Assembly (NCBI GenBank): GCA_036426205.1
Contig: CM071570.1
Span: forward strand, 51,010,984 to 51,074,983
DNA length: 64,000 bases
From: Ascaphus truei
Taxonomy: Eukaryota; Chordata; Amphibia; Anura; Ascaphidae
Direction: 5' to 3'
The notes below the pieces were generated by a model, which worked only from the letters and a program-made list of their open reading frames with translations, searched no databases and was not told where the DNA came from. Both the position numbers and the translations under genes were made by a program. Shown in pieces: positions 24,641 through 36,149 of this stretch (position 1 is its first letter; each line of letters opens with the position of its first letter).

Positions 24641-25200
24641 CCCCAGCCCCCCCCCCCCCACCCCCCTGTGTTGGCAGCCTTGTGAGACCCCCATTTTTCT
24701 CCCCCTTCTCACATACCTTGCTCTCACGCCTCTAATTCTCAACCTTCTCACACTCTCTCATCCTCCTCACCTCTCCCTCTCCCTCTACCACCTCTCCTTC
24801 TCTTCCACTTCCATCTCTCCCCCTTCTGCTTACACCCCAACCTCTCTCTCCCCTTCCCCATGTATTTATCTCCCCCTCTCATTTCCCCCCTTCCCCTCAC
24901 TCAATAAACCACCCTCCTCACACTCAATAACCTTCCCTCCTCTCTTCACACAATAATCCCTCTTCTCCAATAAACACACACACACAAACATACAATACCC
25001 CCCAAAATACACACACACGCAGAATACCTCACACAATACACACAAACCCAATACCCTCTCACAATACACACACACATAATAACCCATCATCCCGAATACA
25101 CAAACAATATCCCCTGCCAATACATACACAATAACCCTCTGACCCCATTACACAAACACACAGACACGCACGCACGCACACAAACACACAATAATTCCCC
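24641..25200. repeat. Pyrimidine tract grading into CA-rich low-complexity DNA
   Basis: A run of C with a few A (24649-24666) is followed by about 300 bases of almost pure C/T (to about 24960), then by degenerate (CA)n with AATA interruptions. ORFs on either strand here are composition artefacts. Confidence 0.9.
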
Positions 25201-25275
25201 CAATACATATACATTACCTTGGGAGGGGCCTCCAGTGCATGCTGATCCAATAGACTGATGCAGAAGATGGATCCG

Positions 25276-25855
25276 GTCGCGGTTGTCATAATTAATAAAT
25301 ATTTTATTTTTTATTTTTTGAATTATTGGTTTTTGTGAGCTCTGACTCACTCTAGTGTGCCACTAGGTCGGGGTGATTCTACCTCATATAGTGGAACAAT
25401 TGGTATTCCAGGCTAATTTAGCTATTAATATTACTTTGAGTGCAGTTAACTGGGTTCTTTTCGTTAATCTTAGAGTTAACGTGTTGTGCTATACATATCT
25501 TTAACCCTTTGCACCTTAGTCTACAACTCTATAGGTATTGGGTTGAGCGTTGAGCCATTTCTTTAGTTGTTTTAATGGTGACATTAACAGCTCTGAACAA
25601 AAGCATGACCTTATAACCTATATTGATTTGCATCACAATTTGCCTGTTTGGAATACTTTATTGAACTTTTTGTGGTTATTGTCATGATAGAGGGGGTTTG
25701 GCCCGGGATTAAAGGGGTACACCCCATTTGGCCACCCCCTACTCTCACTCGGGAAGCAAGGGGTTAACTGGACTGAGGTCCAGTAATGTGTTTTTGCCCT
25801 GCTTCAGTATCCAAACGTTTATTCCCCTGTGTAAATGTAATGTCTCATTGGATTG
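25276..25855. repeat. Duplicated block, copy 2, flanked by a 10-bp direct repeat
   Basis: Nearly identical to 22008-22582. GATGGATCCG lies immediately to the left (25266-25275) and again at 25856-25865, so this copy appears to have been inserted with a 10-bp target duplication. A duplication of that length suggests a retroposed copy more than a cut-and-paste event. Confidence 0.75.
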
Positions 25856-25869
25856 GATGGATCCGACTT

Positions 25870-26252
25870 CAAAGCGGACAAATTTCTGTCGTGCACGTGG
25901 AGGTGGAACTTAATGAAGGCCGGGTTACAGCAGAGGAGAGTGGCCCACTGCAACTTGGGAGCTGGGGAGAGCTGGAACATCGCAACCAACAGAGACCCAG
26001 AAAACGGATGCGAATGTTGGGTCTGACTTCTTGCCAGGGCCAACTTTCAGTGCTGGTCGGCCAGGCCCGCCACAGCCACCTGACCTGGGACAGTTGACCC
26101 CTGACTCTCCCCCCCTGTCAGCGGTCCTGGCTGCAAGGCATTGTGGGGCATGGCTTTGGAAGCTCTGACAGTAATTGACAGATATACCACCCATGCTGTA
26201 TGCACACACTGAGGTGCAGTTTGTTTCCCCCCACAATCTCAGGATACTATAG
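25870..26252. other. Unassigned GC-richer stretch
   Basis: No recognised gene. Short ORFs on both strands overlap and have no visible motif. Confidence 0.4.
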
Positions 26253-26842
26253 CAGGGCTGGCCTTAGTGTTACATAGTAGATGAAGTTGAAAAAAGATGT
26301 ACGTCCATCAAGTTCAACCTATGCTAAATTTAGACAACATATTACTTTATCCTATATCTATACTTACTTATTGATCCAGAGGAAGGCAAACAAAAAACCC
26401 CAGTGACATATCGTCCAATGATATCTCATAAGGGGAAAAATAAATTCCTTCCTGACTCCAAGAATTGGCAATCGGATTAATCCCTGGATCAACATCCTTC
26501 CCATGTATACTTATTTGGTATATCCCTGTATACCTTTCCCATCTAAAAAGATGTCCAACCTTTTTTTGAACAAATCCATTGTATCTGCCATCACAGTCTC
26601 CATGGGTAATGAATTCACATTTTAACTGCCCTTACTGTAAAGAACCCTTTTCTTTGTTGCTGGTGAAATCTCCTTTCCTTCAACCTTAATGGATGGCCCT
26701 GAGTCCTTTGTACTGCCCGTGGGATGAATAGTTCTTTTGAAAGCTCCTTGTACTGTCCCGAATATATTTGTATATAGTTATCATATCCCCTCTTAGACGC
26801 CTCTTTTCTAATGTAAACAAATCTAATTTAGCTAGCCTCTCC

Positions 26843-27223
26843 TCATGTTAGATTGTCTATCCCCTTTATTAATTTGGTGGCTCTTCTCTGCACTCTCTCT
26901 AGTTCCATAATGTCGTTTCTTAGGATTGGTGCCCAAAATTGTACTCCATATTCAAGGTGTGGTCTTACTAATGCTTTGTAAAGGGGCATAATTATGTTTA
27001 CTTCCCTTCCATCCATTGCCCGTTTGATGCAAGATAAGATCTTGTTTGCCTTTGCAGCTACTGCATGATATTGGTCACTATTGCTAAGCCTGCTGTCTAC
27101 AAGCACTCCTAAATCCTTCTCCATCAAGGATTCCCCCAATATATCCCCATTTAATTTGTAAGTCGCCTTTTTATTCTTGCATCCCAAATGCATAATCTTA
27201 CTTTTATCTGTATTAAACCTCAT
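26843..27223 (-). pseudogene. CR1 ORF2: C-terminal part after reverse transcriptase
   Basis: It carries the conserved CR1 segments NTDKSKIMHLG near the start, then EKDLGVLVD, and LVRPHLEYGVQFWAP followed by LERVQRRATKLI near the end. These are the thumb and C-terminal signatures of CR1 reverse transcriptases. The frame is offset from the part upstream at 27220, where the two ORFs overlap by one codon, so a small indel separates them. Confidence 0.92.
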
Positions 27224-27915
27224 CTGTCATTTACCAGTCTCTCCAAGTCCTTCTGAAGAGAAATTACATCCTGCTCTGATTCTATTACCTTACACAATTT
27301 AGTATCATCAGCAAAGATGGAGACTTTGCTCTCGATCCCAACCTCAAGGTCATTAATAAACAAGTTAAAAAGCAGGGGTCCCAGTACCGATCCCTGAGGT
27401 ACTCCACTCATGACTTTAGCCCAACCTGAAAAAGTTCCATTTATGACAACCCTCTGTTGTCTGTCCTTTAACCAGTTTTCAATCCAGGTGCATATATTAT
27501 TACTGAGTCCAATTTTCTTTATTTTGTACACCAACCTCTTGTGTGAAACCGTATCAAAAGCGTTTGCAAAATCTAAGTAGACCACATCAACTGCATTACC
27601 TTGGTCTAAATACCTACTTACCTCCTCAAAGAAACAAATAAGGTTAGTTTGGCATGATCTATCCTTTGATAAATCCATGCTGACTATTACTAATAAATTT
27701 GTTTTCCATTAGGTATTCCTGAATATTATCCCGTATTAAACCTTCAAGTAGTTTCCCCACTATTGAAGTCAGGCTTACAGGTCTATAATTTCCCGGTTCT
27801 GATCTAGCGCCCTTTTTAAATATAGGTACCACATCTGCTTTACGCCAATCTTGTGGTACTGAGCCTGTGGAAATGGAGTCCTTGAATATTAAATATAATG
27901 GTTTGGCTATTACTG
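27220..27915 (-). pseudogene. CR1 ORF2: reverse transcriptase core
   Basis: The intact frame 27220-27678 contains VVYLDFANAFDTVSH (motif A Asp), [21 protein letters not shown] and SIFADDTKL, with the catalytic FADD preserved. Just upstream, in another frame (about 27680-27915), the N-terminal RT motifs up to the NYRPVSL-type block can be read. This copy could not make a full enzyme because of the frameshifts. Confidence 0.92.
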
Positions 27916-27918
27916 AGC

Positions 27919-28293
27919 TTAACTCCTTGAGAACTCTTGAATGTATGCCATCGGGGCCAGGTGCCTTATTTCCTTATCTCCAATAATCTGCCTACCCATC
28001 TCACACTGAAAGGATCCTATATTTTCTTTTCTCATTTTTTTATTATTAAGGTACTTAAAGAACTTTTTAGGGTTGACCTTACTTTCTATTGCAATCCTTT
28101 TTTCATTATCAATTTTTGCTAATTTGATTGCCCTTTTGCAATTTTTGTTACATTCCTTATAATTCTGATACAACGTCTCTGTCCCTTCTGACTTAAAGAA
28201 TCTAAACGCCTTCCTCTTCTTGTCCATTTCCTCCCCTACCTGTTTATTTAGCCACATTGGTTTTGACTTATTTCTTTTATACTTATTACCCAA
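27919..28293 (-). pseudogene. CR1 ORF2: linker between endonuclease and reverse transcriptase
   Basis: A lysine/asparagine-rich segment containing KPMWLNKQVGEEMDKKRKAF, then VNPKKFFKYLNNKK, the conserved CR1 linker. It overlaps the endonuclease frame by a few bases and is followed by a frame break near 27919. Confidence 0.88.
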
Positions 28294-28666
28294 GGTACAG
28301 AATACACTGATAAGTGTGCTCTTCTAGCAATGTTTTAAATACTGCCCATTTATCTTCTACATTTTTCCCTGCAAAAATATCATCCCATTGTATTACTACT
28401 AGATTAGACCTCAGTTTATTAAAATCTGCCTTTCTAAAGTTTAAGTTCTTTGTTGAACCCAAGTAATCTGTTTTTTGATAATTTATTTCAAATGAGACCA
28501 TGTTATGATCACTGCTACCCAACTGTTCCAGGACTTGAATATTTGTTATTACTTCTACATTGTTTGATATAACCAAATCCAGAACTGCCCCTATCCTGGT
28601 TGGTTCCTCAATAATTTGGGTCATATAATTGTCTTTAAGCACCCCAAAAAACCTTACCATTGGCAA
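28286..28666 (-). pseudogene. CR1 ORF2: C-terminal end of AP endonuclease domain
   Basis: The end of the endonuclease domain is recognised by LDLVISNN followed by LGSSDHNMVSFEI, the SDH catalytic motif. The N-terminal endonuclease half is missing, marking the 5' truncation of the insertion near 28666. Confidence 0.88.
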
Positions 28667-29040
28667 GGCTAAAAGGTGGCATGTGGGGCCCCTCCTCCTG
28701 CAGCGTCATGATGTCACAGTGAAATGTGATGTCTTGTTGTCATGACAAAGCGTCACTGCAGAAAGAAGGCCACTCTGTATAAGGGAAGACCTGCATGCGC
28801 GCGCACACATGCTCCTCCCCCAGCTATCTCTATACACACACCCTTCCTCATTCCTACCTTGTGGTGAGCGGCAGTACGGTCGTGCGCCAGTTTGGGGACT
28901 CCCCAGCTCCCCTCTCCTGTCGATGGAATTTGGATCCCAGTGCCGACAGGAAGAGAGAGAGGATGGAGCGCGGGCTCCCCGAAAGGTGTGAACCCAAGGC
29001 AACCGTCTTACATGCATTTGCCCTAAGGCCGGCCTTGCGA
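28667..29040. mobile_element. Right part of a hAT-like element split by the CR1
   Basis: GGCAAGGCTAAAAGG follows the CR1, and the segment ends with CCTAAGGCCGGCCTTGCG, an approximate inverted match of CAGGGCTGGCCTTAG at 26253. There is no clean 8-bp duplication. The short ORFs here lack recognisable motifs. Confidence 0.4.
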
Positions 29041-29349
29041 GGATCGTTCAAACTGTTTTGTTAGTAATAGTCTGATGAGTAGATTTATTAATTAAGGGTT
29101 CGTGGAACAAATATGTTCTAGCAGGGGGTACACAATGTATGAAAATTTATGGATGATTGCTCTATAAGATTAAAAAGCTGCCAGAATATTGGCTCAATTA
29201 AATTTACATTTTTCAAACTTTAATATGGTGTAATAATACATACTCACTTAAGTATATTTTTGATATTCATTGAGTTTGGCACATGTAATTAGTTAATATT
29301 ACAATATTCTATATGAATGTGTTTTTTCATAAAACATATAATGTGTATA

Positions 29350-29722
29350 CAGTGGCGGCGCGCTTTATTCTTATGCGGCCGCCACCGCGTTGTGGGGAGA
29401 GCCGCCGATCATCCGGTGGCTCGTTTAGGGATTTCCCTGGTGCGTGCCGCGCGTCACTCTGGCGCCGGTCACGCGTTCCAGGGTTCCCCGGCATCCCCGA
29501 AACCTGCAGAGGCAGCAGGGGTAAGGGGGAAGCTGGCAAAGCTGCGCACAAGCCAGGGGTTCGGGGAAAGGGAGGGGAAGGGGAGGGGTGCATTTTTAAT
29601 AAACGCGCGGGAAGGGGTAGATGCGGCTCGCTCGCGGCTCCGTTTTGGCGCCAGCCGGCGCGCCAGCCGAAAAAAGCCCCGTTCATAACGGGCAAAAGTT
29701 AGAATTAACTGTGGCGGTGCAG
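29350..29722. mobile_element. GC-rich TA-flanked inverted-repeat element, family M, copy 3
   Basis: TA lies on both sides (29348-29349 and 29723-29724). The ends are CAGTGGCGGCGCGCTTTATT and, inverted, CTGCACCGCCACAGTTAATT. Like copies 1 and 2 it is CpG-rich inside. ORFs of 120-130 residues in several frames reflect GC content, not genes. Confidence 0.68.
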
Positions 29723-29732
29723 TACAGTACAG

Positions 29733-30083
29733 CAGGGGGGCGCAAACTTTTTTCCCTGCGCCCCCCTGACGGCTGTCCCCTCACTCCCGCGCCCCCCCCC
29801 CAACCCCAACTTACCCGCGCTCCGGCGTAATGACGTCACGTTGCCATAGCAACGTGACGTCACATGACCTCGCAGCGTCATTTTGACGCCGCGTTGCCAT
29901 GGCGCCGCAGGGAGGAAGCCGCCGGAGCCACGGTAAGTTAGGTTTACAGAGGCCCTGCAGCTCCCCCGGCACTTAATTTAAGTGCCTTCGGGAAGCGCGC
30001 GGGGCCTCTGTAAACCCCGCGCCCCCCCGTCGGCAGTGTCGCGCCCCCCCTGGGGGTCGCGCCCCACAGTTTGCGCACCGCTG
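29733..30083. mobile_element. hAT-type MITE with perfect 8-bp target duplication
   Basis: CAGTACAG occurs at 29725-29732 and 30084-30091. The ends CAGGGGGGCGCAAACTTTTT and, inverted, CAGCGGTGCGCAAACTGTGG fit the hAT (Charlie-like) CAGNGGTNCNCAAACT pattern. It inserted right at the end of the family M copy. The interior contains a CRE/X-box palindrome (29830-29861) and a long hairpin (29943-30015). Confidence 0.88.
29830..29861. promoter_or_regulatory. Perfect palindrome: CRE, RFX X-box, CRE
   Basis: Two TGACGTCA cAMP-response elements flank GTTGCCATAGCAAC, which fits the RFX X-box consensus (GTNRCC..RGYAAC). The two arms are exact reverse complements apart from the central AT. The motif identities are read directly; binding in vivo is not shown. 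Confidence 0.6.
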
Positions 30084-30089
30084 CAGTAC

Positions 30090-31215
30090 AGTATGGCACA
30101 AAAACTGAATATTTGAAAACCAAAAGGCTTGTTATAGCAGCTGGAAATCCAACCATAATTTAATAAGTGGGTAAATAAACAGGACTTTTATTTTCATCTA
30201 ACGTGCAGCTCTTTGAAAGGTGAAATGAATGGAGTTAGTGGATTCAGAGCTAAAAATATGTGTCTGGCAGCTCACATGTGGCTGACGTTCCACCGCTTTA
30301 CACCCTGAAATCCTAATTATAGGCATTCAAGATATTTCCCATAGACTATTAATTATACTATCTATTATTTTTTAAATGAGACAAAATTATTAATTGGTGT
30401 TTATTGTCACGTTAATATATTTTTGATATAATTATGATACTTTTTATCAAAGTAGCCAAGTAACTGATCTGGAACAGGTCAGTTCATTTGTCCCACACAT
30501 CCAGCTTCCTGTTTCTTACTCGTTCAAGAACAGTGATCTCATCAGGCACAGTTAGATTGACTTGTTGACAGTTTCCTGTGCGATCATTATACATTTCTGA
30601 AAATGCAGATTTTTTTGGAGGTGAATATCTTCTGAACCAGTGCAATCTCGAGTAGGACAGTAGAAGTTAAAAATAAAAAGGGGGAGGGGGTGGGGAATGG
30701 ATCAAGCAGCACTACTGCTTAACATAGGTTAAATCCTAAAACTTGGCAACGATACTACGATGAACATATTGTGCGGTTTGTTTGACTTTTACTTGGCGAA
30801 TGGTGTATGAATACTATGGTAACTGTAACTTATGGTATCCAAAGATAATGTTACTATGAATCACTGCAGGTCATACAGTATTTACTCAGCGGCGCTCTCC
30901 CATACTACACCTTTCGACACTGGAAGACACCTTACAGCCCATTCAATTAACTGGGCCATAAAATCTCTTCTGGCTCTGGAAGGTTTCCTATGGAGTAGCA
31001 CAAGTTAGTAAGTATTGCCCGGAAAGCTGTTTGGTGAATGACAATATAGCCTGGCCTTCGGCAGCTATGTATTCTTCTGGGCCTTTCCTCTGTCAGTCCT
31101 GTTAGAACAGGCAGTGGAAAGGTTAATTCCTCCAGTTGGTCTGTTTTGCATTTCAGCTCTGAGTATGTAGCAATATTCAGGGGCAGACCTAAGCAAAATT
31201 TGAATGTGTTAATCC
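30090..31215. other. Unassigned stretch
   Basis: No gene recognised. A minus-strand ORF at 30947-31240 has no family motif I can name. Confidence 0.4.
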
Positions 31216-31393
31216 AAAGGGTGGATATGGGTTGGAACACCCCCTGATGTGTGTGTGAGCCAATCGGTATCCAGCTTTGAGTTGTAATGATTCAAAACTA
31301 GAGATACTCCCTGAGGATATTCAAATTGAGACATATTCCCAAATTCAGTTAGTGATCAGAGAGTCTAGAGAGAGAGCTGAGAGAGATAAGAAG

Positions 31394-31815
31394 CTAAGGC
31401 TTCGTTCAGGGTGTCAGCTGCAGGACTCGGAGGGAGGGCGTGAGGGAGGCAGTGCTGCAGTTTGCTGGGCGACATGTGTTTATCCCCCAGCAGACTTTTC
31501 AGCGTTGGGGAGGGGGCGGGAAGGGGACGGGGAGGGGGCGGGGTTACACACGGCAGGGTAAGTATCCAAGTTGCAGTCATGAAATCATTCTGAAGAATGA
31601 TTTCATTGGCTGGCTTGGTCCCTGTGACGCTGCTGCAGTTCCAAAAAACGAAATTTTCGTTTATTGAAACTGTAGTCAGCTTCAACTCCTGGCTTCGGAG
31701 ACAGGGCAGTTGCTACCCTGAAAACCAGTATTCAAATTGAATACTTTGTTTCTCACGGCAGCACGCACGGCAGCACGCCCTCCCTCCGAAGCCAGCACCC
31801 TGAACGAGGCCTTAG
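31394..31815. mobile_element. Inverted-repeat element (MITE)
   Basis: The ends CTAAGGCTTCGTTCAGGGTG and, inverted, CTAAGGCCTCGTTCAGGGTG differ by one base. Inner parts (GGAGGGAGGGCGTG) also pair. AAG lies on both sides (31391-31393 and 31816-31818). 31508-31552 is a G-rich stretch with GGGCGGG boxes. The superfamily is uncertain. Confidence 0.75.
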
Positions 31816-31819
31816 AAGA

Positions 31820-32250
31820 GGTCTCCCCCTCTTGCCCCACCTGGGTAAGGAGGGGGGAATTCAAGCTGCCATGAGCAGAGAGGCAGAGATTACACCATGC
31901 TGTGATATCAGGCTGTATGCTGTCTGCACAACCATGCTGAATAAAGATCCACAGAAAAGAAGCTGCTGTGTGTCCCTGTTCTTGTGTATGGAGAATGGAG
32001 TGTCAGTGGGGGTCTCTCCCCTGGAGACCCCAGGCGATCCCTGCTGGCTGGAGGCACTGTGCACCCTGAGAGAACAAGGTAACCTGTCCCACACCACACC
32101 TCCTGTCCCTGTCCTGGGCTCTCCCCACAACACCGCAGAGCACTTAGCCCTCCTGTTTACCAGCAGGTCACAGCACCCAGACCACTCAGAGTGACTAGAA
32201 GGAGTGTACCCCCCAATCTCATGCCGGGTGGGGTACCATAGATGGGTTAC
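31820..32250 (+). mobile_element. LTR-like segment
   Basis: It contains AATAAAG (about 31940) followed by a C/T- and G-rich stretch, as in the R/U5 part of an LTR. It may be the right half of an LTR split by the MITE at 31394. No convincing TG..CA edges or duplication. The 176-residue minus ORF across it shows no domain. Confidence 0.3.
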
Positions 32251-32399
32251 AACAATATTAGTGTTCTCATCAGCATGTCCACTCCTGTTGAATGATATCT
32301 TCTGTAGAGTGACTGGAACAATCTTTGCTACAACCCGGAAAGATTCTACAAGTAGGTGTTTCTTCCGAATTCCGACCCACGAAGGATTCACTCCAATCT

Positions 32400-33440
32400 A
32401 ACCACATTAGGGTAGTTTCTAAATGTGGTGCCTTTCACTTTTTAATTTCCTTCTGCTTCTGGAGATTCATGAATTCTATGCTCCTCATACAGTTATGAAC
32501 ACTTTCCACTGAACCGTTCACCAATGCAATGACAATGGAAAATCTGTCTTACATATGTATAATTTTTTAGAGTAGATGGTAGCTGATATGCATGAAACAT
32601 AACTATTTTTCCCTCTTTAACAACCTCTTATTTTAAGTAGAGTTAGAACAGAGAAAAATAAATATATATATTCTGACTATTGCAACAGTAGGTGTGCACC
32701 CTACAATACCAGGGACAATACCATCTAGCTTTTACTGTGGCAAAGTAACTTTACTTATCCTTTTTGTTTTCTTATTCTGTGCCACACACAGGCAGCACTT
32801 TATAAAATACATTATTATTCCAAGCACAAGAACAGTGTTCCCTTTAGAGTACAAAGAACAGGAACTTGCATTTTGATGTTAAACACGTTCTTCAAATGAA
32901 AGGTTTTTCTCATTGCATTGTTGTTTATTGATTTGAAAAAGTGTATTTATTCTCATTCATCTCTTCAGTGAATGCCTTCTACAATGCTATTTACCATGAG
33001 CCATATCATTTTCTCTTTTATATTGTGAGCCCCGGCAAAAACTGACGCTAGGGCTCTCACTGATATGCAAATAGATGGCACATTGGTTTTCTAGCACATT
33101 TAAATTCTGCTGCTATTAGCTACTATATTGTTTTACATCGCGAGACGTTTTCAGCCTTCTAAGGTGATCCACATGAAAAATAATTTAAAAAAAAACAATT
33201 GGAATATACTTTATCAAAGTCACATTTTATAAAATGATTTCTGGGAATATTCAAACTATTTGTAGACCATTTGGAAAATAATTTGTTATGCATATTTTCA
33301 TACAGAGTGAATCTCCAAAAACAGCAAAAACAGACTTAAAAAGACAATATTCCTTCATATAAACCTATTTTGTTACACTTTATATTTTTTTCAATGATAA
33401 TAAGGCAGCTAGTTCAGCCATTATATTGATTAACTGGAGA
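32400..33440. other. Unassigned AT-rich stretch
   Basis: No gene or repeat recognised. Confidence 0.45.
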
Positions 33441-33559
33441 TTGAATATGATATATTATTATATTATAAAGGGCGCTCACAATCAATGTATTAACTGTCCT
33501 GGGTGCACAATATACGTATATGGTAAGTAGAAATCACAATCAAAAAGAATTGGTACTCT

Positions 33560-35040
33560 CAAAAAGCACTTTGTAGCCCAAAACGTTGAGTCTCTTTTCT
33601 AAGATGTCAGTCTGTAACTTGCTTCATATCTCTGGGGAGGTTATTTTCACTTATTGAATGACTATTTTTTTGTCCATACCAAATGTTATGTTTATCTCCC
33701 TGTATGCTTATGTTGCATTTGTTATCTGTAATCATGTTGACATTCTTTGCTAATGATTGCATTATGATAATCTATGAACATTAATTGAAATCCATTTATT
33801 GGCTCGATACTGATTTACTGGTGAGTCTAGCTCCACATTGTTTTTCTACCTCCTAGGACCAACCACAGTTCCAGCAAGCGACTGGCTGCAATCAACAGGA
33901 CATACAGATGTATCCATTTTTATTGCAACCCATAGCATGCTCCCGTGGGTGAAATGGCACGATAAGCCTGTTCCCATGTTATGCATAGTTGATTCAAAAC
34001 AATGGCTGATTCTTCCTCTGGCACTTTGTGTATGTCCGGCTGCACTGCGCCACTGGTTGCAATAACTTCTGCTACATCTGTGTCGATCCAGTGATGTTAA
34101 AGAGGGAGCATCTTTTTAGCGATCCGCTGTATAGTTAGTCTGACTTCCACAGGTCTGAAAAATTGTACACCTATAGTTTGGTAAATTCCTATTAAATTGA
34201 AAACACTCTAGGATAACAACAATATTCCCTGTATCATTTAAACAATACCTTATTAGCGGATATGGGTGGCCCCCTGTGTGGTGATATCCATCATGCAAAG
34301 TGGTTGTAGAAAACATGCCAGATGTAATCTTTCACTTAGACACTTTGTAGCACAGTGTAGCATGGTCACCACCTCTTTTGGGGGGTATCTGAACCTGGTC
34401 GATGGCCATATAGCAAAGAGTGGGAGGTATGTTTTTCTCTTAAAAAAAAATGTTTAGCCACTAGTTGGTCACTTGTATGGTTTTTAAAGGCCATACTGGA
34501 TGCTGTGCTACGAAGAGCCATATGGTCTCTGAGTGTACTTTATGTTCTGCCTTCCCCACATAATAGTGTCAGATAATATGGACAGATAATAATATAGATC
34601 AAAACTGGCTAGTGCAGGCTAATCTATGTTTGATGTGGATGACAGTACCTGAATGGGGATGACTGAACAATGGTCCTGATATGAGGTGTCTACATGTAAT
34701 GCAATGCAGGCATCTGTAGCATCCCAACTTCAGAGTGCGTGTAGGGAATAGTCCTCATTTTATGCTGTTGTAGCTAATTTTTGAGGGTCATTTTAAACCA
34801 AAATGTCCTCTAAATTGTGACCACTTTGGTAGCGGTTTGTTCTGTAATTATTGTGGCAGAGTGGCATCCGCGGAAAAGAGATGCCAGTTGTCTAATACAG
34901 ATTTCTTAATACAGTAGTTGGGGATCTATCTGTGAAAGTAGGGATGATTGGTATTCTGTCAGAAGCTTTCTGGTTTATGGTCCTAGTTTGTTCCTTAGGC
35001 AGGGAAAAAACTTTGTGTATGCTTGTCTGAATTTCTGATC
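33560..35040 (-). pseudogene. Penelope-like element: GIY-YIG endonuclease region and 3' end
   Basis: Read right to left, decayed coding segments match the C-terminal part of Penelope-like proteins. A basic linker (about 34890-35040) is followed by HPHSGTVIHIKHRLACTS (34600-34680), YYVGKAEHKVHSE (34527-34567, the decayed GIY-YIG 'YVGKT' box) and IPPKRGGD (34365-34390, usually RRGGDR). The reverse transcriptase part is not seen. The 3' side ends near a hairpin with CAAAACGTTG (33556-33594), the type of terminal motif linked to hammerhead-like structures in these elements. Stops and frameshifts throughout. Confidence 0.7.
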
Positions 35041-35044
35041 TTGG

Positions 35045-35135
35045 GTAATCCCCCCCTCTCTCTCCTCCCCTCCCTCTCCCCCTTCCCCTATCTCCCCTCC
35101 CTCTCCCCTCCCCTATTCCCCCTCTCCCCTCTCGA
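35045..35135. repeat. C/T-rich (TCCCC-type) low-complexity tract
   Basis: About 90 bases of almost pure pyrimidine (purine on the minus strand), located between the Penelope-like and Gypsy remnants. It could be an expanded polypurine tract of the Gypsy element or an unrelated simple repeat. Confidence 0.85.
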
Positions 35136-35842
35136 AAAAAAGTTGTAGGGCCAGTTACCAATTTTCCTCTCTGGGGTTTGTATTCCTCATACATTTTAGA
35201 GGAGCACGGTCAGTGACCAGACTAAACCTTATACCACCCAAATAATAGCAGAGTCTCAATGGCCAGAATCCTTTTTTATGGTGACATACCTGTAGCATAT
35301 AGAGTTTTCTTCATATATACAAGATGGAATGTTTTTCCTCATCACAATCATGCTATGACTCCTTCCAAAATAACCTTAGCGGAATGAGAGTTGGTATTTG
35401 CACAGAAGCTGTTTAATAGCCTTGCTACAGTAGCTAGCCAAAATAATAATTCCCTAGCAAATAACCAATCACCTTTCAGTTGATTTCAGCCAGGTTAAGG
35501 CACATTTGTTTGGATTGGCTGTAAGGCCAACCTTCCTTAAAACGTTTAGTAAAAACGTAAGCTTATGTTAATGACATCTACAATTCTGACTATAAATAAT
35601 ATTATTATTCAAATACTGTAGACTGCACCAAGGTTTTTTTGAGGCCTCAAAACCTTGTCTATTAATCTCTGGAATGAGTCTGAAGCTATGGGGATTCAAA
35701 AGGCATATTTGTTAATTGGTATAAACTGAAAGGGGTAACGAAGACAGTTTGGACTTTTGTCTTCCAGAGAGATTTGCCAGTAACCTTTTGACAAGTCCAG
35801 GGTTGATATAAACCAAGAAGAACCTAATCAGTTTAAACCAGG

Positions 35843-36133
35843 GCTCTTCAACTGGTGGCTAGAAGGCATGAAACGCTTTTGCGACCCTTGGACATTATGT
35901 CCCTTGTAATTTCATAACAGTTGCTTTAGCATCTAAGTGCAGTTGTTCACACTGAAACACACTTGCAATTTAAGTTACTGTAAATGTATATGGTACCGAT
36001 ATTATAAATGCTAAAATGTTTAAATAGAATATGTTCTCATGTATAAAATTAAATTCCAATAAGCTTGTGGCTCTTCTTCTCCTTAATGTTTTCTGATCTG
36101 GACCCTTTGGAAACCTAGTGGAAGAGCCATTAT
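35843..36133. mobile_element. hAT-like MITE inside the Gypsy remnant
   Basis: The ends CAGGGCTCTTCAACTGGTGG and, inverted, AATGGCTCTTCCACTAGGTT are similar over about 20 bases. The flanks are AT-rich (GTTTAAAC and ATCTAAAT) but not identical, so the duplication has decayed or is misplaced. Confidence 0.5.
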
Positions 36134-36149
36134 CTAAATGTTAATCAAC

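Larger units (their letters stand above)
26268..28666 (-). mobile_element. CR1 LINE, 5'-truncated, with long 3' UTR
   Basis: The 3' UTR is at 26268-26842 (left), and coding remnants extend to 28666. The insertion splits a hAT-like element whose left end CAGGGCTGGCCTTAGTG is at 26253-26269 and whose remainder seems to resume near 28667. Frames are broken several times, but overall preservation is high, so this is one of the younger LINEs in the window. Confidence 0.92.

Noticed and set aside
29313..29702. ORFs of 120-130 residues on both strands
   Set aside because: Same reason: GC-rich MITE interior, no protein motifs.
31861..32391. 176-residue minus-strand ORF
   Set aside because: No domain or motif, overlaps plus-strand ORFs and an LTR-like segment with AATAAA; composition fits chance.
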